64,000 nucleotides of DNA, taken from Rhizoctonia solani. Taxonomy: Eukaryota > Basidiomycota > Agaricomycetes > Cantharellales > Ceratobasidiaceae. The notes beneath the pieces were generated by a model, which saw nothing but the letters and a program-made list of their open reading frames with translations, did not search any database and was not told the origin of the DNA. Below are positions 23,778-36,668 of this stretch, piece after piece. Position 1 is the first letter of the stretch, and the number at the start of each line of letters is the position of its first letter. The translations under genes were made by a program, and so were the position numbers. Location: the NCBI RefSeq assembly GCF_016906535.1, contig NC_057375.1, forward strand, positions 1,736,001-1,800,000. The letters run 5' to 3'.

Positions 23778-25596
23778 ATGACACCATTGGCACGTCGATT
23801 GTTTGGATTAGCATCGTTGGTTTCTGGAGCTCGTGCATATGGTGCCCCCGCCACTTGCGTAAGTCAATGGATGTCCGAGTAGTATGATGCTAAAATAACT
23901 TCAGTGTGATAGACTGACGACGGCCTTGTCTGAGAAAAAAGTATTCTCACCACCCACTCCCAGCTATATAATAGAAAACAATAAATTTTGGTATAAGTCC
24001 TACGTCCGGTAGCCGGAGACATGCTTACAGCTTCGCTCTTGCCCAGCATCAACTTGTGTGCTGAAACCAGCGTGCATTTTTACTCCAGAATTGTCTTCCG
24101 ACCTTTCTATTGCCTTAAAAATTCTAGTTGAAGATGACTGCGAATTCGCTATACGAGGCGGAGGACACACTCCCAATCCGGGCTGGGCCAGCACCAATTC
24201 CGGAGTCCTCATATCTTTGTCCGGGCTCACTGCCATCCAAGTCAGTCAAGACAAACAGTCGGTGGTCATCGGAGCCGGAAACCGATGGGGAGATGTGTAT
24301 TCAAAGATTGGTGAGTATGACGTTACCGTCACAGGAGGTCGAATCTCTCCTGTTGGAGTGAGCGGGTTCCTCCTGGGTGGCGGTCTATCGTATTTGATGC
24401 ACTCGAAAGGGTTTTCAGCAAATAACATCTTATCATACGAGGTATTTTTCCCGGTGTTGAATTGTGCTGAACCGAGCTTATTTCCTCTACGCAGATCGTA
24501 CTCGCCAATGGGACTATTTCTACGGTCACAGCAGAGTCAGCTGGAGACTTGTTCAGAGCACTCAAGGGTGGTACCGGCAACTTTGGACTCGTCACTTCTT
24601 TCACGCTTCAAACCTATCCAATTAGTCAAGTCTATGCCGGAAATCTCTATTATTCTCCAGACAATTACGATGCTCTTTTCCCACTTATGGAAGAATACGC
24701 TTGCAAAGGTGTCGAATCGGATCCCAATCTCATGTGATTTCGGCGTTTGTATACTTTCCATCCCAGGCCATCGATATGGCCACCTTTTATTCATTTTATT
24801 TGGAGCCTGTCATTGCACCTCCAGAAGCAATCAAGCCGTTCTTTGGTGTTCCGACGGTCATCAACACAGTCAAAGTCAAGACAGTGAAGCAAGCCGCTGA
24901 TGAGTTAACGATAGGTACCACGAATGGACTGAGGTATGTACAGTTATGAGAATTGCGTAGACCATGTACTTATTTCAACTTGGCTCTCCAACAGGGAAGA
25001 TGTGCGTACGTACTCCATCCGGGCCAATGCGGATCTGTATAAGCAGTTATTCGAGCTTTGGCATTCGACTACAGCCAAACTGGTCTCGACGCCGGGGTGG
25101 GGTTCGGCCATTGCCTTTCAGCCTATATTGAATAGCATGATCCGTGCGAGCAATGAGAAAGGGGGGAACGTGCTTGGGCTGGAGCAAGCGATCAATCCGC
25201 TTATTGGTAAGCTGCGGCCTGCCTCTCTCTTGACTCGACCGAGGTCGCTGACTGATATGCCAATCTAGTTGTCAACTATCAGTTTACTTGGGCATTGGCT
25301 GAAGATGACAAACAGGTTTATGCGATCATCGATGATCTGATCGCCGCCTCGATGGATATTGCAAAGTCCGGGGATCGGTTTGCGCAATACATATACGCCA
25401 CAGTTCATCTCAGCCGGTTCCTCTATGCTAACATGATAAATCCCTAAGATATCTGAATTATGCGAACACCAATCAACGGCCTATCGAGTCGTATGGTCCC
25501 GCTCAAGTCGACTTTCTCCGTCTAGTCAAGGCCAAGTACAACCCCAACGGAGTATTTCATAGACTTTCTCGAGGAGGTTTCAAAATACCTCTATAG
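23778..25596 (+). pseudogene. FAD-dependent oxidase (BBE type), copy 4, one frame break and a damaged splice donor
   Basis: ATG 23778 opens a signal peptide, then come RGGGH (near 24155), GNRWGDVY, GGRISPVGVSGFLLGGG and a C-terminal YLNYANTNQRPIESYGP, with stop TAG at 25594-25596. One base is missing near 24728, where copies 1-3 read Asp-Pro-Lys-Thr-His; here the frame runs into TGA while the next frame continues perfectly. Separately, the donor after exon 2 (23993) reads ATAAGT where copies 2 and 3 have GTGAGC and GTAAGG; using the neighbouring GT at 23991 would change the frame. Otherwise conservation is high throughout, so this copy could be a recent pseudogene, or the frame break could be an assembly error. 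Type 'pseudogene' is used with that reservation. Confidence 0.7.
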
Positions 25597-25967
25597 GATT
25601 TCTGTGCATCTGTTACCTCTGATTACGTAATCAAGCTATTTTTGGGCCAGCTCTACTTGACAGTTGCTGATATCACGTTCATGCCCTTTTCGCCGCCACC
25701 ACAGCGGATTTGACATATCCGAGGATAGTTGTCTGACTGTGATCTGTAAGCCAAGTCCATATTGCTGATGTGAGGTTTCGTGAGAGCATGAACTATCTGA
25801 CAGGTATGGCCGACGTATCACTGATTAGCCTGCCGAATCTTCGGTCCGTCTGCGAACAGTCTTTTATAACCGCCACGGAACGACGAAGCACATGTTACCC
25901 ATCGACCTCTTCCCTCTCTCGCCCTCCGCAACTGAACTAAAGTGTCACCCCATCCACCATCCACACC

Positions 25968-27410
<1,443 letters not shown>

Positions 27411-27638
27411 ATGAATTTTTGATTGGGAATGTTCTGACCTGAATAATGCCATGTCTATAAAGTAATACATCATACCGTGTTAGTTCTTGCGATCGTCACT
27501 CTGATCATGATCCGATTCTTCAACGAAGCAAATATTCATGAAGTTCATACTATTAAATACAAAGTTAAAAAGCAGATTATGGTCAAAATAATTCACGAGC
27601 AAGATATTAAATCGGAAAATATATTCATTCTAGCCATT

Positions 27639-30449
27639 TCAATCATCCAAAGGTTCAAAGTGCGCCATGAGTTGCCCGTGCATAGGCTCAACTTTCTTCT
27701 TTACTCCCCAATATTTGTAGTGCTCTTGGCGATGGAGTTCAACCACCCGCTGAAAGGTTTCATCGACTAACTGGTCTGTCGGTCCTTTGAAGATGCATGG
27801 CTCTGTAAGCAAGTGCTTCAGAATTTCTGCATCGCCAGGATGCTGACTGAGTAAGCGTTGAACTTCCAAGGAAGGGCGTCGTAGATTAATTTCGAATGTG
27901 CATGGTAGTCTTTGCCCGAGCCTTGGATCTCCTCCTGGTTTCAAGTTCTGATTCGGATAGTTGCACCGCCAGGGCTTCCAGGTTAGCGGAGTGTATGGGC
28001 GAGAGTGGACCAGCTTGCAGTGCAATCGTATTAAGCTATTTGCCATACAAAGGGGCAACAAAAAGGAAGCTTACTGGAGCGAACTCTAGGATCTGACGGT
28101 TGAGCTCTATCAGCATCTTGGTACGTTCAGTATCCGGACTAGGAGATCTTGGGGGGCGCTGTGTGTACTTGGTCTCCGAGTCACTGCTATTGAAATCCTC
28201 GGCATCATCTTGACTATCGGGAACTTCATCGGCCAAAGGTGACCCAGTACGACCGGTTGGTGATCGGGCGTGGGGAGGGGGCGTCTCATCAACCACTGTT
28301 TCTCTCGGTACACTTGTCCGCCGTCGATAATATGGTATTTCGTCGTCATTCTGGTCTTGGAGCGGACCATCCTCGGGACCTTCCGAATCGGTTACATCAT
28401 GCATGAATTCATCTTGGTTTTCTGATAGAGAATCTGTGATTTCGACTACCTAGAAATAACGGGTATGGCTAAGCAATTATGAAACAGAGATTGGGTCAAC
28501 TTACTTCACTCTTGGGAGCGAGACTGCTACGAGCCTTTTACAACATTAGCGAAAGCAAGTCAAAACTGGGTAAGCATACTCACGACCTGTGTAGCAAGCG
28601 TCGGAATATCGTCATCATCCGACGAAATATAAATCACATCCATTTCTGCAGCTGCAGCTGGCCGAACGGGAGTCCTAATAGCCGATTTCCTCATTTCTGG
28701 AGACCTTCGGCTCGCAGGTGTGGTACCTGAGCTGGGTCCCCTTTGGCTTGTGAATCTCCAGCTGCTCGAAGGATTTCTCATTGACGAGCTCGGCGTGCGA
28801 GCTGGCGAGTTTCTGTTCGTGCCCGATATCCGAATCGTTCCTGGGTTCTGACTTGAACTTGGAGTACGAACGTTCAGCGATGGACTCGGCTGGTAGCGAT
28901 CGCGGGATACGGACGATGACACACGATCTTCTCGCTCTCCAAGAGAAGGGCTCGAATAAATCGGCCGAGTCCCACTCGATCCGGCCTCTTGACCCAGACT
29001 TATCCGCGGGCGTTTGACCCTGTCCGCCCACTCGGCCTCGTCAAGGGAGAATCCTCCGTCGTCTTCCTCATGCTCGGAAACAGGATCAGGTATCCAGCTA
29101 TATGCGTGTCCCTCTTCGTCTGCCGTCGTCGCTCGGCCTTTGCCCTTGTTGGCCCGGTTTATTTGAGCGCTGGATAGGCGACTTCTGGAGCCTGACGAGA
29201 TAGATCCTTGCCCTTCCTCTTTTTTGATCAAGTTGATGTAATATTTGTATTTTTTACGTTCCCTGCTATACTGGATGCCAAAGTCAATCAACTTTATTAT
29301 CGAAAACGGATGGTAAAGTCGGTACATACGTGGTTGGCAAAGTCGCATGTGTCCCAGACTGCGTCCCACACACCCCAACCAGGGCGTCCTTCGAGGGCTG
29401 CCATCTCTCGCATCCGGGGAGCTTTTTTTGCCCAATCCCGCAATATCACTCTAGAAATGTATTTATCCTAAAGTCATAGTGTGTTACTTGGAGTGGCCCA
29501 AGAGAGAGGGAGGGGGGGAGATAAACGAATGGTACCTACCGCTCCTTGATGTACATTTGTATGTTCCAATAGCCACTCGGCGTGGCAGACGAAGACGTGC
29601 CGGGCCTCAGACGTGTGGCGGCGTGCGCCTCGATAATTATCCCGTTTCTCAGGGGTGCAAACGTCATCAAATGGATATTTTTCCATCATCTTAAATATGT
29701 GATCATTTGGTCAGAGAATATATAGATATAAATATTGCTTACCTTTTGCACAAACCAGTCGATAGTCCTATCCATAAGGTCGGTGCGATGGTCGTCCTCC
29801 CTCGACACTTCCTTCATAAACCGAAGTAGCTTGATACGTTCAAAATATAGGATCGATCTGACGGCTGTGCGGGCGTCCATGGATGCTATGAAAAGTGTCC
29901 TCTCGTTCTGCTTCCCAGATACGTTTACGACCACCTGAACTTGAAGCAGCTCTTTCTTTTTTGGGTCCCCAGCTAAGCTATAGTTAACAAGTGTTTAGGA
30001 ACAACTGCAAACTACTCACGATGGAACATTGGATAATGGTTGTACTTGCCATAAACGGCAATCCAAAGTCCCTCTCTGCATGTCTCTTCGCTTACATCTG
30101 CGCCTGCATCACGAAGCTGCTCCTTCCCCTCTGCAGAAAGATGTTTCAGTTTCTTTATTTTTACTAAAGCACGAAATTCGGCCATTGCGCGATATTTGTC
30201 ACGACGTTGGGTAGCCTTGGAATTGGGATCGTCATTGTCCTTTGGCCAGGCAGGTGAAAAGTCATCGAAACCAACAACTACCACTTTATTAGCGGGTTTG
30301 TAGTTAACCACAATCTGGTATTGGTGTACTTCAACAGAGCGCAAGCTGGCATCGTAGGGAACCATAGTGTGTAATTCGAACGGACCCCAGTGGTCGGGAT
30401 ATCCATCGTAAGGAAAGTGCGGAGTTCGTAGCTTCCCAGTTAGATTCAT
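27639..30449 (-). CDS. Unknown protein with SUMO-interacting-like motif and Ser/Pro-rich middle
   Basis: Eight or so exons on the minus strand, from ATG 30449-30447 to TGA 27641-27639. Exons at 30449-30020, 29972-29743, 29689-29540, 29467-29340, 29270-28584, a 30-base exon near 28539-28510 and about 28450-28084 join in frame. The N-terminal 300 residues look folded (many Trp, Tyr and hydrophobic residues, for example PHFPYDGYPDHWGPFELHTM and GRPGWGVWDAVWDTCDFANH). The next 300 are low-complexity Ser/Pro/Arg with DVIYISSDDDD, which matches the hydrophobic core plus acidic tail of a SUMO-interacting motif. The C-terminus is helical (QEHYKYWGVKKKVEPM). The last intron and the frame near 27880-27960 are uncertain. 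I recognise no known domain; the composition suggests a nuclear or chromatin protein. It shares a 167-base upstream region with the RNase P subunit gene. Confidence 0.6.
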
Positions 30450-30616
30450 ATCCAAGACTATTAAAAATATTGTCTAAGTAGCCACTTATCCAAGACAATT
30501 CTATCAAGAAAACCCTCAAGCGCCCATTAATGGGGGAAAGAGAAGGTGATCCGGTATCACGTGATGGGCGTTTTTCGGACCCGGGATCTTGTCCTACTTG
30601 TTTATTTTCTTCAATA
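30450..30616. promoter_or_regulatory. Short shared promoter region of two divergent genes
   Basis: Only 167 bases separate the start codons of the minus-strand unknown gene and the plus-strand RNase P subunit gene, so both promoters must lie here or within the 5' ends of the genes. No TATA box stands out. A tcacgtga palindrome (E-box-like CACGTG core) occurs at about 30557-30564. Confidence 0.45.
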
Positions 30617-31829
30617 ATGTTTATCGACCTAAACGTACCATTTGCTCCATCAGGATTCAACTCTAATACTCAAACCGTGACGAAACAAAAACAAAAGCAG
30701 AAGCAGAAAGGAAACAGTTCTGAAGCACCGGTAATAAATGCACCAACTTTGTCCAGCAACGATCTTGACCTGATTAATTCCCGCTTGGATGTCATCTCTC
30801 ATCGTAAGCCATAGCAAACGCATTAAAATACATTCATATTGATCAATATTCCTAGTAAAGTCGGATATACCGTCGTCGCCTTGAATTATACTGTTTATGG
30901 AAAAATTGACCCAGCCACACACGTCAATCCACTATTGGCGGTTCCTCCTCGCAAGGACCTCGTTGTCCTCCGTCGACTTACTATTATCCTAGACGAATCA
31001 AGCGAAAAGGGGTTTGGTCTTTCCACACAACATGCGCCCCATCTCGCTTCCTACGACATCATAGCACTTCAGCCAACCACCCCAAATACTTTCTCGTTGG
31101 CATGTCTTAGCCATACACAACCATCTCCTACAACCGCTCATATCATCTGCATTGATGCTGCATCGGCCACTCCTCAGCTGCCCTTTCGAATGAAGCCCTC
31201 TATGATACGGACTGCCATTCGCAACGGCGGTGTGTTTGAGATATCCTATGCGGGTGCTCTCGCCTCTGATGAATCGGCACGACGAAATTGGTGGTCGGGT
31301 GCCAGAGAGATCGCAAGAGCTACCAAGGGAAAAGGAATACTTTTATCGGGTGGAGCTCAAGCGATTTGTGATTTGCGTGCGCCGATGGATGCGGTTAATC
31401 TGTGAATATATCTCCTTATTCCCTTTTTCACAACCTGACAAAGTCGCGCAGTGTCTCAGTTCTCGGCCTGAACCAAAATACAGCCAGGAATGCGATGAGC
31501 ACCGACGCGAAATCTTTAATCACTCGTGCAAGTGAGTCATTCGCGCTACTAACTGGCTTTTGACTGATTACGACTGCACCTTAGGTACACGGCAAACATA
31601 CCGGGCCGTCCTCTCTGCCCCAGTACTTATCGACGCCCCCACAGAGGCCCATACCACTCCCACCGTAGACTCGACGCCCACTCCGCCCGCCCCGGGTAAC
31701 TCCTCAAAACGGGTTCGAGAATCCGAGGATGTTGTAGCACACACTTCGGACGCTGGAACGTCCGAGCCGTCCGAGCCTCCACAAGCCCGACCTCCCAAGC
31801 GCTCCAAAGGCCGTGGTGCGAAAGCGTGA
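30617..31829 (+). CDS. RPP1: RNase P / RNase MRP protein subunit p30
   Basis: The N-terminus MFIDLNVPF and the segments SRLDVISHLGYTVVALNYT, FEISYAGAL and REIARATKGKGILLSGGA are those of the RPP30/Rpp1 family, a PHP-like TIM-barrel subunit of nuclear RNase P and MRP, which trims tRNA 5' ends and rRNA precursors. ATG is at 30617. Introns (about 30810-30866, about 31404-31450, about 31531-31584) join in frame to TGA 31827-31829. The C-terminal 60 residues are a Pro/Ser/Thr-rich tail ending in a basic PPKRSKGRGAKA, a probable nuclear localisation signal. Length of roughly 320 residues is normal for the family. This is a housekeeping gene; no defects are seen. Confidence 0.92.
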
Positions 31830-32949
31830 TGATGGGCATGTTCTGCCGTAAGCCCGGCCTACGATCGTCGTTGCTGTAGCAACCGTTATACATGTATATC
31901 CATCTTGACCAATGAAGAAAGGCGGGACGATCATCTTGCATCCAGCCGAGTCTGGGGAACCGGACTTTTCCGTGACCCTCGATGGGCTGGACAAAATTCA
32001 TTTCAACCGACTTCAGTCATATGCATTATTAGGGGCAAGATCAGGTGCGAGGGGACCAAGACAACATATTTGAGAGTGTAACGCGTCCACAGATGCACAA
32101 GCGTTCAAGCAATTTAGTGTCACTGAATCCACGAAAAAAAGGACAGGTTGCATTTGCTTTAGAGTGTGAAATACTTCGTGAGTCGAGACAGAGTAGTATC
32201 ACCCCATGCATGCGTCATACCCCCTTCGTCAATCATAACCGTGAAGCCCTCCACCCTTCCACTTACAAGGGAGAGACTTCGACCTCGAAGTACTCCAAAG
32301 CTTCAGCCCTCGTATCGCCGACACCAACCGCCCACGAACTACCAATCCAATTTCTTCCAAATATTGGTACACAAAGCGGACTTGGAATAATTGATCTTCC
32401 TCAAGCTTATGAGGGCTCCGGCCTTCCTTCGAACTCAGCACCAACTTGGGGATGACGGACCGACACAGGATCTGTCACTTGTTCACCCTCGACAGCTCTA
32501 CGGTATTTTTCAGAATTACTCCTCCTATTTCCATGGTAACTTTCGGCTAGTGGATGGGTGCTTTCTTTACACAGGATGTTTCCCCTGTATGCATGCATAC
32601 GTTTTCAAATTACAACTAGTACGGAGCCAATATGCCGCGTTTACATCTCTGAATGAAGCATTCTCCAGTAGTAGTATTGTATATGCTTACATATATTCGG
32701 TAGTATATAGAGGCCCAAATTTATTCTGCTTCGGACACCGGAGACAATATAGGTGGCCCACGCAAGTACAAATTAAGCGAGAGAGCGAATGTTTCAGTTT
32801 GATACCGCTCCGGTTGGCGATCTCCAAGTTAATCTGACTTGCCTAGTTCCAGAGATCGTAAGCCGACGAGACTTCCGGACATCATCAAGTGCAAGAGGCA
32901 AGAGAAAAAAATGCGGAGGTGTGGATAGGGCGTGGCTCTCTCCTAGCTG

Positions 32950-32960
32950 TATAAAATAGG
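32950..32960 (+). promoter_or_regulatory. TATA-box-like sequence without a downstream gene
   Basis: tataaaatagg is followed 40-60 bases later by a long CT-rich tract (ctccctcctcctcctcac), the usual layout of strong fungal promoters. No open frame of meaningful length follows, so this may drive a non-coding RNA, belong to a solo LTR, or be chance. Confidence 0.3.
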
Positions 32961-33475
32961 GAGGAGGATTGGGAGCTGAGAGCATGGGCTCCGTCCACAA
33001 TCTCCCTCCTCCTCCTCACATGAATCCTACTTCATACCAGCTCTCCTCTTCTGCTGCTTGATTCGATCACCTTCGACCGATCCCTTCTTGGGCATGTTGG
33101 CTTTCGCCCTTGACCAGAGGTATGCTCGCTATCCACTAGCCGTGTGGTTTTGCCCCTGTCCACTTTTAGTCTGTTCTCGACTACACAGTTGATCTCTGGC
33201 TAATCTTTCATATATCCGTTGGTAGTATGTCGTTTCAAGCCCTGTGGCCTCCAATTGGGCTGTGCACACCGCTGCCATGAACTAGGCTTAAGGCTTGGCA
33301 TGGTTTGAAAAGCGAAAGCCCACTAGGCTGTGTAAAATCTATGAATGCGTTTATTATTATTCTCGTTTCTAATTGTTTCCTCTTTCTCTTGCGAATCTCT
33401 ACGTGCCCTAGTGGCATTTAGAGGTAAATCACTGTGGCCCACACCTTCATCGAGGGGCTACCCGTCTGACCTCTT

Positions 33476-34070
33476 CTCTGCACAGACCGATGTGTACGAT
33501 TTACCAGCTAGTTGTACTGCTCGTTATAGCAGCTATAATGCGGCTGAAATTTCGCATATGTCGAGTGTGTTGTAGGGATGAGGCGGACGGGTTGTATTAG
33601 TTAATGCCTGTATATATGTAACCCATCCCGCTCCCCTCTCTGCACATACCGATATATACGATTTACCAGCCAGTTGTACTGCTCTTTATAGCAGTTATAA
33701 TGCGGTTGGAATTTCGCATATGTCGAGTGTGTTGTAGGGATGAGGTGGATGGGTTGTATTAGTTGACGCCTGTACATATGTAGCCCATCCGTCCTCCTCT
33801 CTGCGCACACCGATGTATACGATTTATCAGCTAGTTGTACTGCTCGCTATAGCAGCTACAATGCGGCTGGAATTTCGCATATGTCGAGTGTGTCGTAGGG
33901 ACGAGGCGGGCGGTTTGTGCCTGTATACTTGTACCCATCCATGTCTTTCTCTCTGCACACACCGATGTATACGATTTACCAGCTAGTTGTACTGCTCGTC
34001 ATAGCAGCTATAATGCGGCTGGAATTTCGCATATGTCGAGTGTGTTGTGGGGACAAGGCAGCGGGTCGTA
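33476..34070 (+). repeat. Four tandem copies of a roughly 160-base unit
   Basis: Units start with CTCTGC at 33476, 33638, 33799 and 33951 (spacings 162, 161 and 152). Each contains the conserved run cgatgtatacgatttaccag or a close variant, an almost perfect palindrome ttatagcagctataa, and cgcatatgtcgagtgtgt. The ends of the units vary more. The open frames found in the units are repeats of each other and not convincing genes. Confidence 0.85.
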
Positions 34071-34447
34071 TCAAATGGTACTTGGATGTACTGTTTCCCT
34101 ACGTGTAATTGATATATGCTCAATAATGCTAGTGCTTCACGTGATGTATATGCACTAATGTTTGAGAACTGTCCTTGAAAACTACTGCTGTATTTATTAG
34201 CTTCTTTCATACGATCAACTCCCGCAGTTGGGGTTGACATTTCAATTCCAGACTCGAGTTTACAACCAAATATAAAACTAAGTGACATATCTGCGAAAGC
34301 ACCAAAGCCAAACAAACAAAGGGTGACCCCTATACACCGATCGGATCAAAGCATAAAGGTATAATCAGTATAAAGAGATTGATAACAGCACACGACCACA
34401 GGCGCGTGTCCTGTGTCCAATCAAAAAGCAAGAACCGAATATCATAA

Positions 34448-36668
34448 TCAGAAATCCCAAAGAGTTCCTACCCGGCAATATCACGGATCAGCACGCATAT
34501 ACTATACGAGTCAGAGAGAAGTCAACTGACCAAAAGCAGGAATTCCTAATTTCCTGCAACCGACCATCATCTCACGGTTTCCGATGTAATTGGAAGTAAT
34601 AAAAACAACTGATAAATAGTTCAATACAAATCGGATTAGCAATCAACGAGAGGACGCTCACCTTCAGCATCAAAACTTCGATAAACCTCTTCGATAAGTT
34701 TGATAGTATTCGGTCGCCCGACCTTCTTTGAGTCCCAAAGAATACGGCGCTCAGGAGGGATGTTTTTCTGAATCATTGCAGAAATAGTCTTTCCAAATGT
34801 TTTCTCCTGGTCCGAACCTGAAAAACTATGAATAAGTGAAATTCAGGGGACCATGCGTAAGAGCTCACCAATCCAAATTAAGAACCATCCTTCGTGTTGA
34901 ATACATGTGGAAAGCGCTGCTCCGATTCCTGTACCGGTACAGACCCTAATTCCCCTCCGGTATAAAGTAGACGTATTCGATACTCCCGCAAACTTAGGCG
35001 AGGTCAGCAGGGTTCCACAAAACTCCGGCGAATGCGTACCTTGAGCTCACGAGTCCAAATGTACTTGGGAGGATCTTCCACCAATCCGCGAGTAAAATCC
35101 CCCTGTACACCGCAGACCATGTAGTGATATGGCGAATGGGTGCCTTCCGAAATGATACCGAACGCATGGTACTCCAACATGCTGCTTCGGCTGATCCGAC
35201 CAAGCAAACCTTGTTGCATACCTCGGTCGAATCTGAGAACGGCAACCTTGGGCGACGGCTTTCAAGGAGAATAACGCCAATTATTAACCGATAAAACGGC
35301 GGAGACTGAGAGACTTACGACCTCGACATGAACCGGGACACGACGAGTGAATGTCCAAGGCAGGACGATACTTCGAGCCATACTCAGCGTTGGACATGTG
35401 ATGGGAATTCAAACACTTACAAGACCGTCATTCCCAATGCGAACCAGAATTCCTGCGTGCTGATCATATGATATCCCGTCGCGGTCCATTCCCCAGTCTG
35501 AGGGTTAAACCCATTACCCAAAATGACGAAAATCCAGGTCGCCAGAAGGCCGAGCCAGCCGATAAATCGGTGATGGCGTTCAAAAACACTAAATTACGTA
35601 TTAATTCCGAGATGAAAAATATATATAAACGCGTGAGATGAACACATACTTGTGGTGCTGGTTTCGAATCCATGGGAAAGCGCTAAGCACACTAATTGAC
35701 ACAGCAACGCTCGTAACGACCCCCATTGCAATAACCGACTTCTGGTTCACGGATGCATGACGGCATAGCTCGATCACTTTGTATAAGAGCCAAGCCAGAC
35801 CTGATGTTGCACAGCCGGAATGAATACCGCCGATGTGTTGCAATATGGAAGTTATTCCCAGACGAATGCACAATGGAGGCCACTATAACTAAATGAGTCA
35901 CTTGCTTCGTTGAATTAAAGCACCACGCACCTTTGCGAAAAATGTGTTCGCGATAAGGAAGAGAAACCGCAGGAAAAGCTCATTACGCATCATAACGGCG
36001 CATAACAGATTGCCAAGTACAAGTGCACCCGAGTGATTGACTGCATATTCGAACCGACCGATGCCAGCCAGAACGATTCCTATGCCATTTAAGGTCACGA
36101 CAAAGGTATAGAATTTGCTATTTTGGACTTGTCAGTCTCATACTGAGCTCTTTATTTAGGCTACGTACCGGTAGGTATTAAAGAAGAGATTGAATCGAAT
36201 CCAAAGGCTAGCTTCGATACTCGGAGGCTTGGATTTGGCCTGAGCAGGCTTAGGCGGAGTAGGTACTATGGATCCTTGTATTGCCTTTTCGTTTGGTTCC
36301 TTTTCAACCGGTGCCAAAGACGCAGTTGGAGAAGGTGGTGTTGTGGTCTCCGTAGACTGAGTCTCTTGATAGGGCAATGTAGGCAGCTCCGAAGTGGGGG
36401 ACGATTTTTCAGATTCAAAAGCTGGAGGTGGGCCTGCGCGTAAACCAGGGGATGAGCTCTCCAGCTCTAAGGCAGATATCTTTGCCTGAGGTACCAATGA
36501 AGAAGAATCTGAGGACTCTTCTATACCTTTACCAGAGCCCACTTGTGTAGGGGGTATAAAGTCCCCGCCACCGAAATTGGGAGATAGGGGGTCCGAGGAT
36601 CCTTGAAGACCACGCTCAAGATCTGCGGCGTTTGCCCCAGCTGACTGGTTGGGTTCATAAGCCATCAT
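34448..36668 (-). CDS. tmpA: TmpA-like integral membrane flavin oxidoreductase
   Basis: ATG at 36668 starts a cytosolic Pro/Ser-rich region of about 165 residues, followed by a membrane domain of several hydrophobic helices (RFNLFFNTYR, FTFVVTLNGIGIVLAGIG, SVIAMGVVTSVAVSISVLSA, FIGWLGLLATWIFVILGNG). The C-terminal reductase-like part has FTRRVPVHVEVPSPKVAVLRF, GVQGDFTRGL and CTGTGIGAALS, a pyridine-nucleotide-binding glycine loop, then FLIWIGSDQEKTFG and a final AFGTLWDF with TGA at 34450-34448. All exons join without frame breaks. The layout fits the fungal TmpA family, a plasma-membrane flavoprotein related to ferric reductases and ferredoxin-NADP reductases that was linked to conidiation signalling in Aspergillus nidulans. 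The precise substrate in this organism is unknown. Confidence 0.8.

Larger units (their letters stand above)
31830..34447. other. Intergenic stretch with promoter-like start and tandem repeats but no gene
   Basis: 2.6 kb in which no protein chain can be built. It contains a good TATA box near 32950 followed by a pyrimidine-rich leader, and four 160-base tandem units at 33476-34070. The rest (34071-34447) has nothing notable. Confidence 0.55.

Noticed and set aside
33476..34070. Regularly spaced repeats considered as a CRISPR array
   Set aside because: Units are 160 bases long, diverge along their length and have no short constant repeat with unique spacers; the genome is eukaryotic.
33860..34108. 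Short frames with hydrophobic stretches in the tandem repeats
   Set aside because: They recur as parts of each repeat unit with different starts and stops; not independent genes.
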